Notes under the pieces: generated by a model
Told to the model about the DNA's origin: nothing
Databases searched by the model: none
What the model saw: only the letters and a program-made list of their open reading frames with translations
Shown: positions 1 to 11,084 of the stretch, one piece after another
Layout of the letters: each line of letters begins with the position of its first letter
Numbering within the stretch: position 1 is the first letter of the stretch
Position numbers and translations under genes: made by a program
Source: Ulota crispa
Taxonomy: Eukaryota > Streptophyta > Bryopsida > Orthotrichales > Orthotrichaceae
NCBI GenBank assembly: GCA_963920765.1
Contig: OY987249.1
Location: 21,097,111-21,161,110, forward strand
Reading direction: 5' to 3'
DNA: 64,000 nucleotides

Positions 1-1269
1 AGAGCAAACTATTTAACATGTAAGCCTTAATCTAGTTGAGTAAGACGGTATGGTGATACACAATCACGACTAAAAGTACATTGTCATTTGTGCCCTTTGA
101 TTTAAGAGACTCTCAACAACCATGTTAATTGAGTCTTGTGAGACTCCTCGTGTTTTTTTGTTACCGGTAGAGCCAAGATTGGGTATGGTTCTGACTTGTT
201 TTGCAGTCTCAAAATAGTTGCTTTTTGTTGTGCCTTTTATGCTTCAATGAGTCCAAATGGAACAAATTAATCAAATTGACTTGAAAACCATGATGTATCC
301 ACAAAACTCTCATTGAGATTGCAAAGTGATATTATTGATAGAATCAACAGTGTATAAACAGATAGATATAATATGTTGCTGGCAAAGAAACTTCAACAAA
401 AATACTTCAACTAGGGCCTGAATAGTGCAGTGCCTAAATTTATTTTAGCTCAAATGCCTCACCAAAGGCGGGCAACCAGCAAAGAAGAAGGTGTGGTTCT
501 AATGCTTTCTAATCTTGCAAACACATGGTAGATTTTGATAATTATTAAAAGCAAGTTATATGAAAAAGAGTGCTATGTGACCCAAATAAAATTGGCCATA
601 TAATTACCAAAATATAAACTCTCACTTCATCCATAGAAGCCTTTTTGCTCCCATATGTCTACCAAAAAGTCCACCATTTCCCGTGACAAGCAAAAACATT
701 GCTCAACCAATTTCCCATGCTAGTCACTAGCAAGAGTCAAGACTAGAATTTTGCCTAAGGAAGAAAACTAAAAAAGAACTTTGATGCCCATGCTAGTCAC
801 TAGCAAGAGTCAAGACTAGAATTTCGCCTAAAGAAGAAAACTAAAAAAGAACTTTGATGCCCATGCTTTTAACTACATATAAGTTTGTCTTCTTTTCTTT
901 GATAAGAGGAAAGGCTCAATAACAAGAATTTTAAACATTTGCAAGATTCTCAAATTTCAACACCTTCCATGATAGTTTAGAATAATTAGAAGAAGAAATC
1001 TCCAACTCTAAAATTGGTTATCCAAGATTTCAAGCATACTTTTGAAAATCTAGGTTTTTATATCTTCTAGAAAATTTTTGATCTTGACAACCCTTATTGT
1101 CTACAAGTGTTGAACATTCTAGAACATTCTAGAGATTTCTTTCCTTGGGCTTTCTATAATATCCCATACAAAAAATAGAATGTTTTCCTTGAAGTACTTA
1201 GGGAGGAATTATAATTGTTGTTACACCTTGCAAATGTGAAATTTCACAACATAAGTTTCACAACACAAA
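1..1269. other. AT-rich stretch without a recognisable gene
   Basis: No convincing coding region, RNA gene or element ends were seen on either strand apart from the tandem duplication listed separately at 715-867. Open frames are short and stop-rich, as expected of AT-rich non-coding plant DNA. Confidence 0.6.
715..867. repeat. Two-copy tandem duplication, 73-bp unit
   Basis: The block starting near 721 (TAGTCACTAGCAAGAGTCAA) is repeated at 794 with only a few substitutions (for example TTTTGCCTAAGG against TTTCGCCTAAAG), a period of 73 bp. The near-identity of the copies makes it a recent local duplication. No coding function is suggested. Confidence 0.9.
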
Positions 1270-1660
1270 AATTGTCACGTTTTTGTGACTATAACTAAAC
1301 ACTTAAGCCCTAAATGCCCGGTTAGATACTTTGACTACCCCTTTACAATACCTCTATAGGGCTTTACAATGATGTGGCAAGTGCCCACCCATTATGATAC
1401 TATTTCTAATAATTGCAGAAGTCAAGAATGCATGGTGTCCTCATGAAAATTGCAAGAAGGGCAGCATAGGATTTAACACCATGTTTATGAATCTCACAAT
1501 TTGGGTTACCTAAACAAAATATGATTACATTTGATGGAACCCTTTTTTACTTTTCATGATGGACCATGTCTTTAGGATCACTTTTGAAAAAACCAGATGA
1601 GAACAACTTTTTTTTAACTTACAAACTTATTTTTTTTGTTATACACCTCTGGGCGTTTAA
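1270..1660 (+). repeat. Dispersed repeat family A, copy 1
   Basis: This roughly 0.4-kb segment recurs in diverged form at 17400-17780 and 55890-56240 in the same orientation and at 48180-48570 in the opposite orientation. Shared landmarks, in order, are a segment around GTGCCCACCCATTATGATAC, a 'tgacctcat-aaaattgcaa' block, CACAATTTGGGTT, and CATGATGGACCATGT followed by a 'gatcacttttgaaaaaa-ccagat' block. No open frame is conserved among the copies. It is probably a non-coding mobile-element remnant; the class is not determined. Confidence 0.75.
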
Positions 1661-2409
1661 GAGTTGTCAAGTGACGCTTGTGAAGAGTGGTTACATAACA
1701 CCCTAACAAATAGAGTCTGCCATACATGTTATAATGCAATCATGTCCTTTTTTTAGAGAGGCCTTACTAATAAAGACTTCACAAACAAGACCCTATTTTG
1801 GACCATGGTACAATTGATTAATAATGTTATGACAAGTCACAAGCAAAAAAAAAGAGGCTTGAGAGTGTGTAAAAATGGGGAATCCTTGAGCAGCATATTC
1901 AAGCTGGATACTCAAGGAAAAAACATTGTAGACAAGGGAACCAATTGTAAAAATTCCTCTGCAGAAACCCCAAAAGCAATTGGGTGGGAGTAAAGACATT
2001 AGTTTTGTAACTTAAGAGTTAGAAAAAAGGTGAGAAAGAGTAAGACATACAATGAGTGGTACAGGCTCTCTGAAGGGACAACTAATGCCAAGTAGCTCCT
2101 CATAAGATGCACTCCATCTAGAACTCAACAATCACCACATTCAAACAATTGAGCAAATCCATCTAAACACAACAACATTGGCATAACAAAAGGATTGCAT
2201 TTTAATAAGAAAATTGTAGATTCTTGTATGTATGTATAATAAACTTGGTTTATATTAGTTGTATTTGTTGGTCAAGTGAAATATGATCTAAAAACTTGTG
2301 ATGGGCTATTGTATTAATTAAATTCATCTGTCAAACAAAGTATGATTTAAAAATTCATGATTGGCCAAGACTTGGTTTGCATTAGTTCTGCTTGACCAAA
2401 AAAGTATGA
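1661..2409. other. Non-coding stretch upstream of the CACTA element
   Basis: No gene recognised. Two overlapping short open frames on opposite strands near 1800-2000 show no familiar motif. The segment at about 2270-2410 contains internally repeated phrases ('catgattggccaagacttgg', 'tatgatttaaaaa'). Confidence 0.5.
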
Positions 2410-2559
2410 TTACACTAGTAGAAAACTCCGTCCAAAACAACAGAAAACCAACAATTTCTTATTGATTTGGGCACTTGCCCACGCTAATTGACTAATCTAA
2501 CATAATTCTGTAAAAAACTAAACACGTTCTGTTGATTTGGACACCATTATCTAAATCAA

Positions 2560-3665
2560 TAGAAATTTTGGAATCTTTTGAGGATCTTTTGGGAACTTTT
2601 TGTGAATACTTAAAAATCTTCAAGAATCTTTTGGAAATCATTGAGAATCTTGTCAAGATTTTTAAGAATATTTAAGAATCTTTTTGAGATATTAGAATCT
2701 TTGAGAATCTTTCAGGAATCTTTGAGAATCTTTTGGAATCTTTGGAAATCTTTTCAAGTTTTTTTAAAATCTTTGAAATTGTTTGATAACAATTGAGAAT
2801 CTTTGAGAATCTTTGAGAATCCTTTAGGAATCTTTGAGAATCTTTTTGGAATCTTCAAGAATCTTTGGAAATCTTTGGGAATCTTTTCAAGTTTTTTAAG
2901 ATCTTTGAGAATGTTTGAGAACAATTGAGAATCTTTGAGAATCTTTGGAAATCTTTGGAAATTCTTTCAAGTTTTTTTGGATCTTTAAGAATATTTGAGG
3001 AAAATTGAGAATCTTCTTGGAATCTTTGAAAATCTTATAGGAATCTTTGAGAATCTTTGGAAATCTTTGAGAATCTTTTCAAGTTTTTCTAGAATCTTTG
3101 AGATTGTTTGAGGATGTTTGAGAATCTTTGAGAATCTTTGGAAATCTTTGAGAATCTTTGGAAATCTTTGAGAATCTTTTCAAGTTTTTCTAAAATGTTT
3201 GAGAATGTTTGAGAATGTTTGAGAATCTTTGGAAATCTTTGAGAATCTTTGGAAATCTTTGAGAATCTTTTAGGAATATTTGAGAATCTTTTAGAAATAT
3301 TTGAGAATTCTTGAGAATCTGTGAAAATAGTTTGGAATATTTGAGAATCCATGGAAATGTTCTAGGAATTTTGAATTTTTTTGAGAATTTTTGAAAATCT
3401 TTATGAATAATCTTGGAATCTTCTTGGAAGCTTTGAGAAGCTTTGACAATCTTTAAGAATCTTTGGGAATCTTTGGAAATCTATTGAGAATCTTTTTGGA
3501 AATTCAAAAAATCTTTGAGAATCTCTGAGAATTTCCATGAACCTTTTTGAAATCTTTGAGAATCTTTTGAAATCTTTATGAAATTTGTTAAAGTATTTCA
3601 AAATGTTTATAGAAATAGAATCTTTTAGACTGAATTAGAATCCTTTAGGAATCTTTTTGAAATTC
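2560..3665. repeat. 10-bp minisatellite (GAGAATCTTT / GGAAATCTTT) inside the CACTA element
   Basis: About 1.1 kb made of imperfect 10-bp units, mainly GAGAATCTTT and GGAAATCTTT, often alternating as a 20-bp dimer. They are interrupted by longer units such as TTTTCAAGTTTTT that recur every 100-150 bp, which suggests higher-order duplication. The strand is strongly asymmetric (few C on the + strand). Open frames on the minus strand across 3089-3601, reading like repeats of 'RFSKISKDSQ', are a consequence of the repeat and not a gene. Confidence 0.9.
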
Positions 3666-4445
3666 ATCAAAATACTTTAAAAGATTTTTAATAAAAAAGC
3701 TATTACAATAGTTTAGGTTTGTTTTTGAAATCTTTCTGGAATCTTTTTGGATCTCATTATAATCTTTTGAAGTTTTAAAAAATAAAAGAAGTTTTCAAAA
3801 AAAAAAGAATAGTTTAGAAGTTTGAGTGTACATCGACTGGTTTTATTTTCTTTGCTTTTCACAATTTGGTTAGATTTAAAATTAGCAACCTTTAAAGTCA
3901 AGTAAAAACATGACCATAAATAATCAAAAAATCAATAGTTTTCTGTTGATCTTGACACTTTTGGAAACAATTTCACTAATTCAACAATATTTTATATAAA
4001 AAGTATAACATTTTGTTGTTTTAAACACCAAAATTTCTTTACAAACAAATATAAAAGATGCTCCTCAATTCTTTGAAGAAATAATACATGTCCCTCAAGG
4101 ATTAAAAGTACCAAAAATATCTTTGTCTAATATGATAACCAAGTGTATAGTTAAATGCAAATTCTTACAAGAAACCAAAGGTGATTTTTACATTTCAAAT
4201 AACACAAGGATATATTTAACATTTCAAAATAGAAGAGCATTTTTATTAATTTTCTAATATAATAGGAGTATAATTGATACTCCTACAAAAAATAAGGAAT
4301 ATTTTTTATGTTTCACATATTTTTGGCGTAAATTTGATATTTTGAAAGACTTAAAGGGTATTTTTAGTATTTTTCCTTCTATTACTAACCAAATGAATTA
4401 AAAAAAAAACAATCTTATAAAATATTTTTATAAGCTTTAAAAGAT
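3666..4445. other. AT-rich interior of the CACTA element
   Basis: No coding potential recognised. The segment at about 3925-4030 repeats the subterminal vocabulary of the element ('aatcaatagttttctgttgat', 'acattttgttgttt'), suggesting an old subterminal region or an internal duplication. Confidence 0.5.
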
Positions 4446-4856
4446 GGGAATTAATATGTGTAATACACCCTTCCAATTACTATACCACACTATGGAGTAA
4501 ATTTTAGATTTCTACCATCAAAAAAATGAATTTGAAAATTTTGAATTCAGATTTGGACTTAGAGACCATGGTATTGTCTAGAACCATAAACAAAGTTGCA
4601 ATTCAACAACATCCAATGAAAAAAATTAGTAAGGGAGAAAATTGTTAATTTTACTTTTTTTGTAAAGAAACATAAGCTTTTTCATTGGGTGTTGTTGAAT
4701 TGCAACCTTTTTTATGGTCCTAGACAATATCATGGTCTGTAAGTCCAAATTTGAATTCAAAATTCTCAAACTCAAATTTTTGATGGTAGAAATCTAAAAT
4801 TTACCTCGGAGGTGTGGTACAGTAGTTCAAAGGGTGTGGTTCACATATTAATGCCC
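4446..4856. mobile_element. Foldback MITE, copy 1, nested in the CACTA element
   Basis: The 411-bp element is nearly one long inverted repeat. The left arm starts GGGAATTAATATGTG and the right arm ends CACATATTAATGCCC. Further in, CACTATGGAGTAAATTTTAG is mirrored by CTAAAATTTACCTCGGAGGTG, and the arms continue to an AT-rich loop at about 4640-4660. Flanking 9-mers TTAAAAGAT (4437-4445) and TTAAAAAAT (4857-4865) look like a target duplication with one mismatch. A second family member lies at 54712-55126. There is no coding capacity. TSD length (8-9 bp) and the hairpin form fit a Mutator- or hAT-derived MITE; the superfamily is not settled. Confidence 0.85.
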
Positions 4857-5369
4857 TTAAAAAATGTCCAAAACTATTCAAAAGTCTATAAAATTTGGAT
4901 TTTATAATTGCAAGGTTTTAATTGCGTAACTTTTCACGATTTCATGTTATTTGAAGCTATCAAACTATGGAGGCTATTTTAACAAAATAAGGTTCTTTTT
5001 ACAAAAAGAACTAGCACTAAATAATAATTATTAACGAATCTAACCTTTGCCTGCAACAATCCTTCCGGGATTTGCGAATTCCAAAAAAAATTTAAACAAT
5101 TTATTTAAAATTTGTAAACACCTTCTCTGATTTTAGCTCATAGCTTTTGATAAAAAGATTGAAATCCAAAAAAAATTGTTGGAGGTGAAAGTAAAATACA
5201 TTTACCAACTTTTCTTAATTCTAAGATTTTTGAAAAAAAGTCCTTTACTGGGAAAAAATAGCCTCCAAAGTCTACTAGATTACTAAAGACATGAAGATTT
5301 AATGTACAAATAGAATCATGATTCTATTGTGTGCATGTATATTTGCACATTTTCTAGTGGTTTTTGAGA

Positions 5370-5535
5370 ATGTGATAGAGTTGTGGAGTGTGAGGATAGA
5401 GGTGGGGGATTCAAATCCCACTGCCGGCAGCTGGAGTAGCTATCTAGGGTTCGGGCAACTGCCCGGCGGCAGGGGCAGTTGCCTGAGGTTGGGCTAGTTG
5501 CCCAAAGTTGGGCCAGTTGCCCAAGATTTGAGCAA
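5370..5535 (+). repeat. GC-rich island with tRNA-like B-box and short tandem repeats
   Basis: In an otherwise very AT-rich element this block is GC-rich. It contains GGGGATTCAAATCCCACTGC (about 5406-5425), which resembles a tRNA T-arm / RNA polymerase III B box with flanking self-complementarity. After it come about four imperfect copies of a 'gggc-agttgcc-aaggtt' unit (about 5452-5530). A SINE-like fragment is possible, but no clear A box or SINE tail was seen, so the assignment is tentative. Confidence 0.45.
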
Positions 5536-5813
5536 TTGGTCGTCCCCTAAAAAATTCACTTTTTCATAAAATAAAATAAAATTCTATGAAAAAAAAAAAT
5601 TAAATTGAAAAAAAATAGAATTGAACAACATAAAATACGTGAAAAGTAATAGAAATCAACAAAAAATTAACAAAAAACTATAAATAATCAACAAAAAATC
5701 AACAGAAAATCAACAGAAAAGTATCCAAATCAACTAAACCAAATTCACAGAAAAAGTCAATAGTTTTTTGTTGAAATTTTGTTGATTTTGTGCTGAATTT
5801 TCTACTAGTGTTA

Positions 5814-6060
5814 GCATCTCATTTTAAAATTTGTGAATGGACAAAGGCTAAGAAGCAAAGTGAAAAATTTGTGATTGGTGAGGGCCAAGGGGCAAAGTGA
5901 TGAAAGGGGTGTTGAGTGTGAAATGGCATCTTTGGTAGAACCCATTGAATCTTTTTCTAACTTGAATTTGAAATTCAGATACAAAGGGGTGGAGAGGGAG
6001 ATGAAGAGGCAAACTGATTTGAATCTAAAACCAAATTGAATATACCACTTGAGGTAAGCA
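5814..6060 (+). repeat. Dispersed repeat family B, copy 1
   Basis: Closely similar to 39085-39275. Both contain AATTTGTGATTGG, GGGCCAAGGGGCAAAGTGAT, AACTTGAATTTGAAATT and GATGAAGAGGCAAA in the same order. The CACTA element sits at the left edge of this copy, so it inserted into or beside a family B repeat. No protein is recognised. Confidence 0.8.
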
Positions 6061-7659
6061 TCCTAAACTTTGAATAAGATTTACATGGCTCACAAACACA
6101 AATCAAGGTCACCTAATGCCTTTTTTCCAAAATGTGTCCATAGGACATAAAAGTATACTAGTTTTGGTAATTAGATAGCAACACCCATAAATGTGAGCGT
6201 CCCCATAACCATCACCTCTAAAATCGTGGAAAATCTATGGAAGTGAATAGATGTAATTACAAAGATGTACAACATGTGAACAAGAAACCTTGGTGTTGTT
6301 ATTAGGTGCGATTGTAGTCAGCTCTTTAAAAGTTCACAACTTACTCTCACAAATACTACATTCAAAACGACACACTCATTTTTTTTCTCTTGCTAACAAG
6401 ATCTTATAATGTGCTAGATATTTATTAATAATCAAAATGTTCAAAACCCTTAATTTGACAATGATAGGTGCTGCTACCTTAACATTATTAAGAAAGGTGA
6501 AAGAGAAGCAAACATTTGCAGGCATATGGGCAGAGAAAGGTTAGGCATTTCAAAACATGTTTTTGCAATTGTTGAGGTTGAAGCTTTGAAGGCCAATCCA
6601 TTCTTGTCTTTGTTTGTGCCAATGGGCTAATGTTGTTGTAACCTAAGCATTTACCACCAACCCCTTGCACATTTTAGCAATCAAACATGAATAGACGTCT
6701 AAGTGGCACTAATACATTGATGCTTGGATGAGGTCAATCCATCAGGTGAGATAAAAAGTTGTAGACCATATTCAAGCATTGTAAACAAACACCCCATTTA
6801 AGTGGGCCTAGAACACAAAAAAATGAAGGAAAAAATGTTGATCATATCCAAGCATTGACCGTAAACTACCACTTCATTTAACTAGGCTAGAACACCAAAA
6901 AGAGAAGGAGACCTTGACACTATCCAAGCCTTTCTCTTAAAAATGTTGAAATTATCCAAGCATCATTATATCTAAAAATGTTGTAAATTTAAATTTCAAT
7001 TAAAAAGTAGAATTTTTCATGACAAATGGGATTTGAAATTTTGATGTTGAAGAAAATCAAGTCCATATTATATAAATGTTGTATTCTATATTCTTCATAG
7101 ATACTCTACAAAAGTAAGAAGCTACAATTTTTGCAGAAAAAGGGTTGCACATTAAATTTTAAAACCAACTTTTGTTGATTCCAAATTTTCATGGATTTTT
7201 TGTATTTGTCAAATTTCACATTTCTAGATGAATAGACTTTTGTAGAAAAGCGGAGATATCAAGGGTGAAGAGTGAGTTACCATGGTTTTCAAAAGGAAAG
7301 TTGTTGTTGTTAATTTTAGAAGAGCCAGGTTGTTGGAGAGACATTGAAAAACTCCAAAGCCCTTGGAAATTGAGAGCAAGAGCAGGCTAGCCCCAGAGCC
7401 CTCGGTTGGACCTTCTCTTGGATGGTTTGTTTACCTGCTTTAGCAACGTGGCAGCAGGAGGTGGTTGCACATACTCTGCTAAACAACCATTGATGCCAAA
7501 TAGAGCAAAATAACCAACGATTGGAACAAAACAAAAAAACAACCCATTCTTACCACAAATTTACATGAACCTTTTCACTCTTGTAAGCCTGCACCTTTGT
7601 ACTTTCAGCATATAAGGTAGGACCACCTATTCTTGATCATATTAGCTCCTATAAGATAG
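6061..7659. other. Gene-free AT-rich stretch
   Basis: No gene, RNA or bounded element recognised. There is local self-similarity around 6720-6970, where phrases such as 'atccaagcatt' and 'accccatttaagtgggcctagaacacaaaaa' are repeated, indicating old tandem duplication. Confidence 0.5.
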
Positions 7660-8020
7660 CACTTTAGAGCAACAATGAGGCGCAAATTTTTCTATGGCGG
7701 CTTCATACAAAATATTGCGACACAAATTTTCTTGGAATTATTTTCATGCAAAACTTAGTTGTATACAAATTTTGGAGTGCATTAAGTGTTTTGAACCCAT
7801 AGACAATTGCTAGACTCTCCTAATCCTAGTCATAGCCAAACTACTTCTTGCTCACTATTTCCTACTTTCTGTTGGGACACATGTCATGACCTCATTAGTC
7901 TTAATTTTGAAAAGGAAAAAAATATACATTCCCAAGCTTGGAAATAGGCCGGTTGGAAATAGCACACCCTATAAGTTGGGTTTGGATCCTTGGTTGGGAA
8001 TGGATGGTCCTACCTTAGAA
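7660..8020 (-). repeat. Dispersed repeat family C, copy 1 (inverted)
   Basis: The reverse complement matches 21190-21560 over nearly its whole length. Landmarks include CCCAAGCTTGGAAATAGGCC, ATAGCACACCCTATAAGTTG, GGGTTTGGATCCTTGGTTGG and ATGGCGGCTTCATACAAAAT, all mirrored there. Partial copies lie at 16870-17280 (+) and 32740-32975 (-). No coding function is visible. Confidence 0.85.
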
Positions 8021-8554
8021 TGATAACTATCTGGCTTTCTAAACATGAATTTTATCTAAGAATTTTTATATTCATTCCTAGACAGCTCATCTTTGCTTTC
8101 TTCCTACATATCAAATAGCAAGTCAACATACAATTTTTTAGCAAAAAAAACAAGAGAAAATATTGCAAAACTCAAGTTTATTCTAGGGAGGTGCAAAGAT
8201 GTGTCCATGGTTGGGGTTGAAACAACCAATCATTGACATAATTTCCATGACAAACAAAGAAAAATTAAAGTGGAAATAAAAAACCAAACTACTTTTTTAT
8301 TAATCCTTAAACATCCCATAGGGATAGTAGAAATGTTGCTGTATAATTGACATTTTTAGTTTTATTTGGGATCTCAAACAACTCACTAGAACCACATTGA
8401 TCTATATTCCAATTTTTTTGTTGACCTCAAATGTAGTAAAATGGTGATTCCATTCAAACACACTCAAAAAGTACCTTGTATTGTACTGACGGCAAAAGGG
8501 ATTTTCAGACGTTTAAGGGTTAAGTTGGATTTGAGAAAATCAAAATGATGGATT

Positions 8555-8875
8555 TGCACTGAATATTGCATTTAGGCTGCCCACATTAACTTATTGACAT
8601 TTTACATTATATAAATCTTTATTATTACTAGAATGATTTTTTACATTAATTTTTGTCATAATCAAATTTTAAGGATTTGTCAACAACAATAAAGCTACAA
8701 AAAAGAACTAGCTATGTGAATCATTTGAAATCCTAATATTTAAAGAATTACATCACTTGCATGCGCCTCCAAGTGGCCAAGTAATGAGTCCTTAGATAAC
8801 TTTCTAAAGGAAGGCAACCTATATATTTAGATAACCTAAATGCTATATTTAGTGTAGATTTTTTGAGTGCAGCAC
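8555..8875 (+). repeat. Dispersed repeat family D, copy 1
   Basis: Matches 38560-38885 in the same orientation. Both start TGAATATTGCATTTAGG and continue with CTTATTGACATTTTACA or TTCTTGACATTTTACA, a run of AT-rich sequence with 'caacaataacaaagct', then GCGCCTCCAAGTGGCCAAGT or GCACCTCCAAGTAGCCAAGT, and end near ATATTTAGTGTAG. In both places a family B segment lies in the wider neighbourhood. Confidence 0.8.
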
Positions 8876-10354
8876 AAGATTACTACAAAATGCAATGGAT
8901 GCTTTCACATGGTCAGCAAATGATCAAGCTCTTGCAAAAAAACAAAGATCAATAAATGAAAATGGGGATTTAAAGTAAAAGGGAGGACAAAATGCACCCC
9001 ATGCATGCATTTTTCCTTTGCAACTAAAGGGCAAGAATCCTATAAATCCAAGTACAATGGCATAGATGTTGCTTATAAATGTAATCCTTGCTCTAATAAA
9101 CCCTTTGGAAACATACACAATAAAATCAATTCAACAATTTCAAGTATTTGACTTCTTTTCTCCACCTCCACCTACCATCCACCTTTCGAAAAAGAGCAAC
9201 ACCTTCAGAAACTAGGTACCAACAAACATGTGTCGAATTGGAATAAAGGTGCATAACACTTATAACCAACAACTACTGCTGCAACAAGAAATATTAAAGC
9301 ACAAAACATATACCTTTGGTTTAAAAGCAATTCTACCACTAAAAAGAGCAAAACCTAAACCTCATCCTAGTGATTTCAAAACTTTGATAACTTTTCTTTT
9401 GACAAAGCAATGAAATGACCATTTGAAATTGGAAGTTGCTGATTATAAGTGTCATGTACCATATGAGCATGGTACTATCATACTACTAAAATCATAGTGA
9501 CCTCTATAATATCACATATGCCCTTTTGTAATATCACACATCCAATCTTTGTGACATTATCACATATATACAATTTGAATTTGAAGACTTATTGAAATTT
9601 TTAGCTTGCAAATTATCTAACATATAAAAATCCTAATAAAATGCTAATGGTGAATGCGTAGCGTAGCAAGCGCCAACTGCTAATAGAAAACTACAAAGAA
9701 ACAAAAAAACATGCATTTGGTTGCAAATCTAGAGTATTGTATTTGGAGGATCATTACATACAATGTTGCTCTCAATTGTAGTAAGTTAGTATAGTTAAAC
9801 CTCTCTAAATGCTCACAATTGGAACTAGGGCAAGATATGAACTTAGATGGATTAGTCAGAAATAGACGCTACTTTTTATTATGGGACTTGAAGTTGGTAC
9901 CAAGAAATTTTACTACTTATGCAAGGTATTGAATTAGAAAGATTCTACTATATTACAAGCTTGACCATTTCAAATACCTCTTAACTTTAAGAGTGAACTT
10001 CCATCTAATACCACAATTGAAAAATGCCAAAAGCAACAAACAAATTTACACTAGAAACTTGTTTGTTGCTTTTGTATTTTCCGATTTGAGACAAACATGG
10101 AGGTTTGCCCTAAAAAGAAGTGAAATGCACATATTCTCCAATTATACATATCTACAAATTTCAAGCTAACTTCAATAAACCTGATGATCCAAAAAAAACA
10201 AAGCATTTCATTCAAAAAAAATTAGACATAACTTGATGAAGACATATTAGAGGGGGGGCACAAGGTTATCCATACCAGAAAGAGAAACTTGCTAAATCAC
10301 AGCACAAAAATATTTAGAAACACTTTGTAGAAGACTAACTAAACTTCTATGAAT
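8876..10354. other. Gene-free AT-rich stretch
   Basis: Short open frames occur on both strands (for example around 8924-9118 and 9228-9413) but none shows a recognisable domain or plant-like coding composition. No element ends identified. Confidence 0.5.
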
Positions 10355-10905
10355 GTTGTTGCACTTTTTCCAAAAGTATTCAAAAGCTTCAACTGCAAAT
10401 TCCAAGACAAGAATTACATTGTACGGTATTTCAAGAAACAATCAGGTGCCACTAAAACTGAGCAGGTATGGCGGTATTACTAAAACCTAGGCAAATTTGG
10501 CAAAAAATGGTAAAACTCTAAGTCCTAAGCAAGAGAGTGAGCAACTGAACTTTTTCAAAAAGTTCAAGAGCTTGAATTGCAAGTTCCAAGACAAAGATTG
10601 CATTGTATGACATTTCAAGAAAGAGTTGGGTGTACTAAAATTGAGCAAGTATGGCAGAATCACTAAAATCCAAGAAAATTTGACAAAATGGTAAAACTTT
10701 GAGAACTAAGCATGAGAATAAGCAGTTGCACTTTTTCAAAAAAAAGTTCAAAAGCTTAAACTACATATTCCAAGACAAAGATCCCATAGTATGCCAATTC
10801 AAGAAGGAATTGGATGCCATTGAAATTGAGCAAGTATGGTGGCTAAATCACTCAAATCCAAGAAAATTTGGCAAAAATGGTAAAACTCTAAGAATTAAGT
10901 AGGAG
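10355..10905 (+). repeat. Three tandem copies of a ~182-bp unit
   Basis: Three successive blocks begin near 10364, 10549 and 10730, each with 'acttttt-caaaa-gtt-aaaagctt'. They continue with 'ttccaagacaa-gatt', 'tttcaagaaa-ga-ttgg', 'actaaaattgagcaagtatgg' and 'ggcaaaaatggtaaaactctaag'. The period is about 181-185 bp with moderate divergence. The third copy is open for 67 codons on the + strand but the others are not, so coding is unlikely. Period and array form resemble a small satellite cluster. Confidence 0.85.
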
Positions 10906-11084
10906 ATTTAGCATCTTTGATAGAAAAATGCTGCAACAACAAAACCAAGATTGCAAGGAAAATATGAGCTTGGTACTAATCCAAAAACCATATGAACCTA
11001 TTTTGATGATCTTTGTGTTCATAGCAAGACCCACACCCATGTTTGCATTGCAAGCTGTGATTCCACCACTCTAGCTAGCGCATG

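Larger units (their letters stand above)
2413..5810. mobile_element. Non-autonomous CACTA (En/Spm-type) DNA transposon
   Basis: The left end begins CACTAGTAGAAAA and the right end finishes TTTTCTACTAGTG, its exact reverse complement, giving a 13-bp perfect terminal inverted repeat. Both ends are flanked by the trinucleotide TTA (2410-2412 and 5811-5813). A 3-bp target duplication with CACTA termini is the signature of plant En/Spm elements. Subterminal motifs recur near both ends in opposite orientation (CAACAGAAAA; 'gttgatttgg' near the left, 'ccaaatcaac' near the right), as expected for transposase-binding regions. The 3398-bp interior encodes no transposase. It holds a 10-bp minisatellite (about 2560-3665), a nested MITE (4446-4856) and a GC-rich island (about 5370-5535), so movement would need a transposase supplied in trans. 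Flanking sequence belongs to other repeats, so this is an insertion into repetitive DNA. Confidence 0.9.

Noticed and set aside
3089-3601. Long minus-strand open frames reading as repeated RFSKISKDSQ-like peptides
   Set aside because: They are the translation of the 10-bp minisatellite; periodic sequence without stops in one frame, no start context, inside a transposon.
5406-5425. A tRNA gene suggested by the T-arm-like sequence
   Set aside because: No acceptor stem, D-arm or anticodon arm can be folded around it; at most a B-box remnant.
10355-10905. CRISPR-like direct repeats
   Set aside because: Units are about 182 bp, contiguous and degenerate with no spacers, in a eukaryotic nuclear genome.
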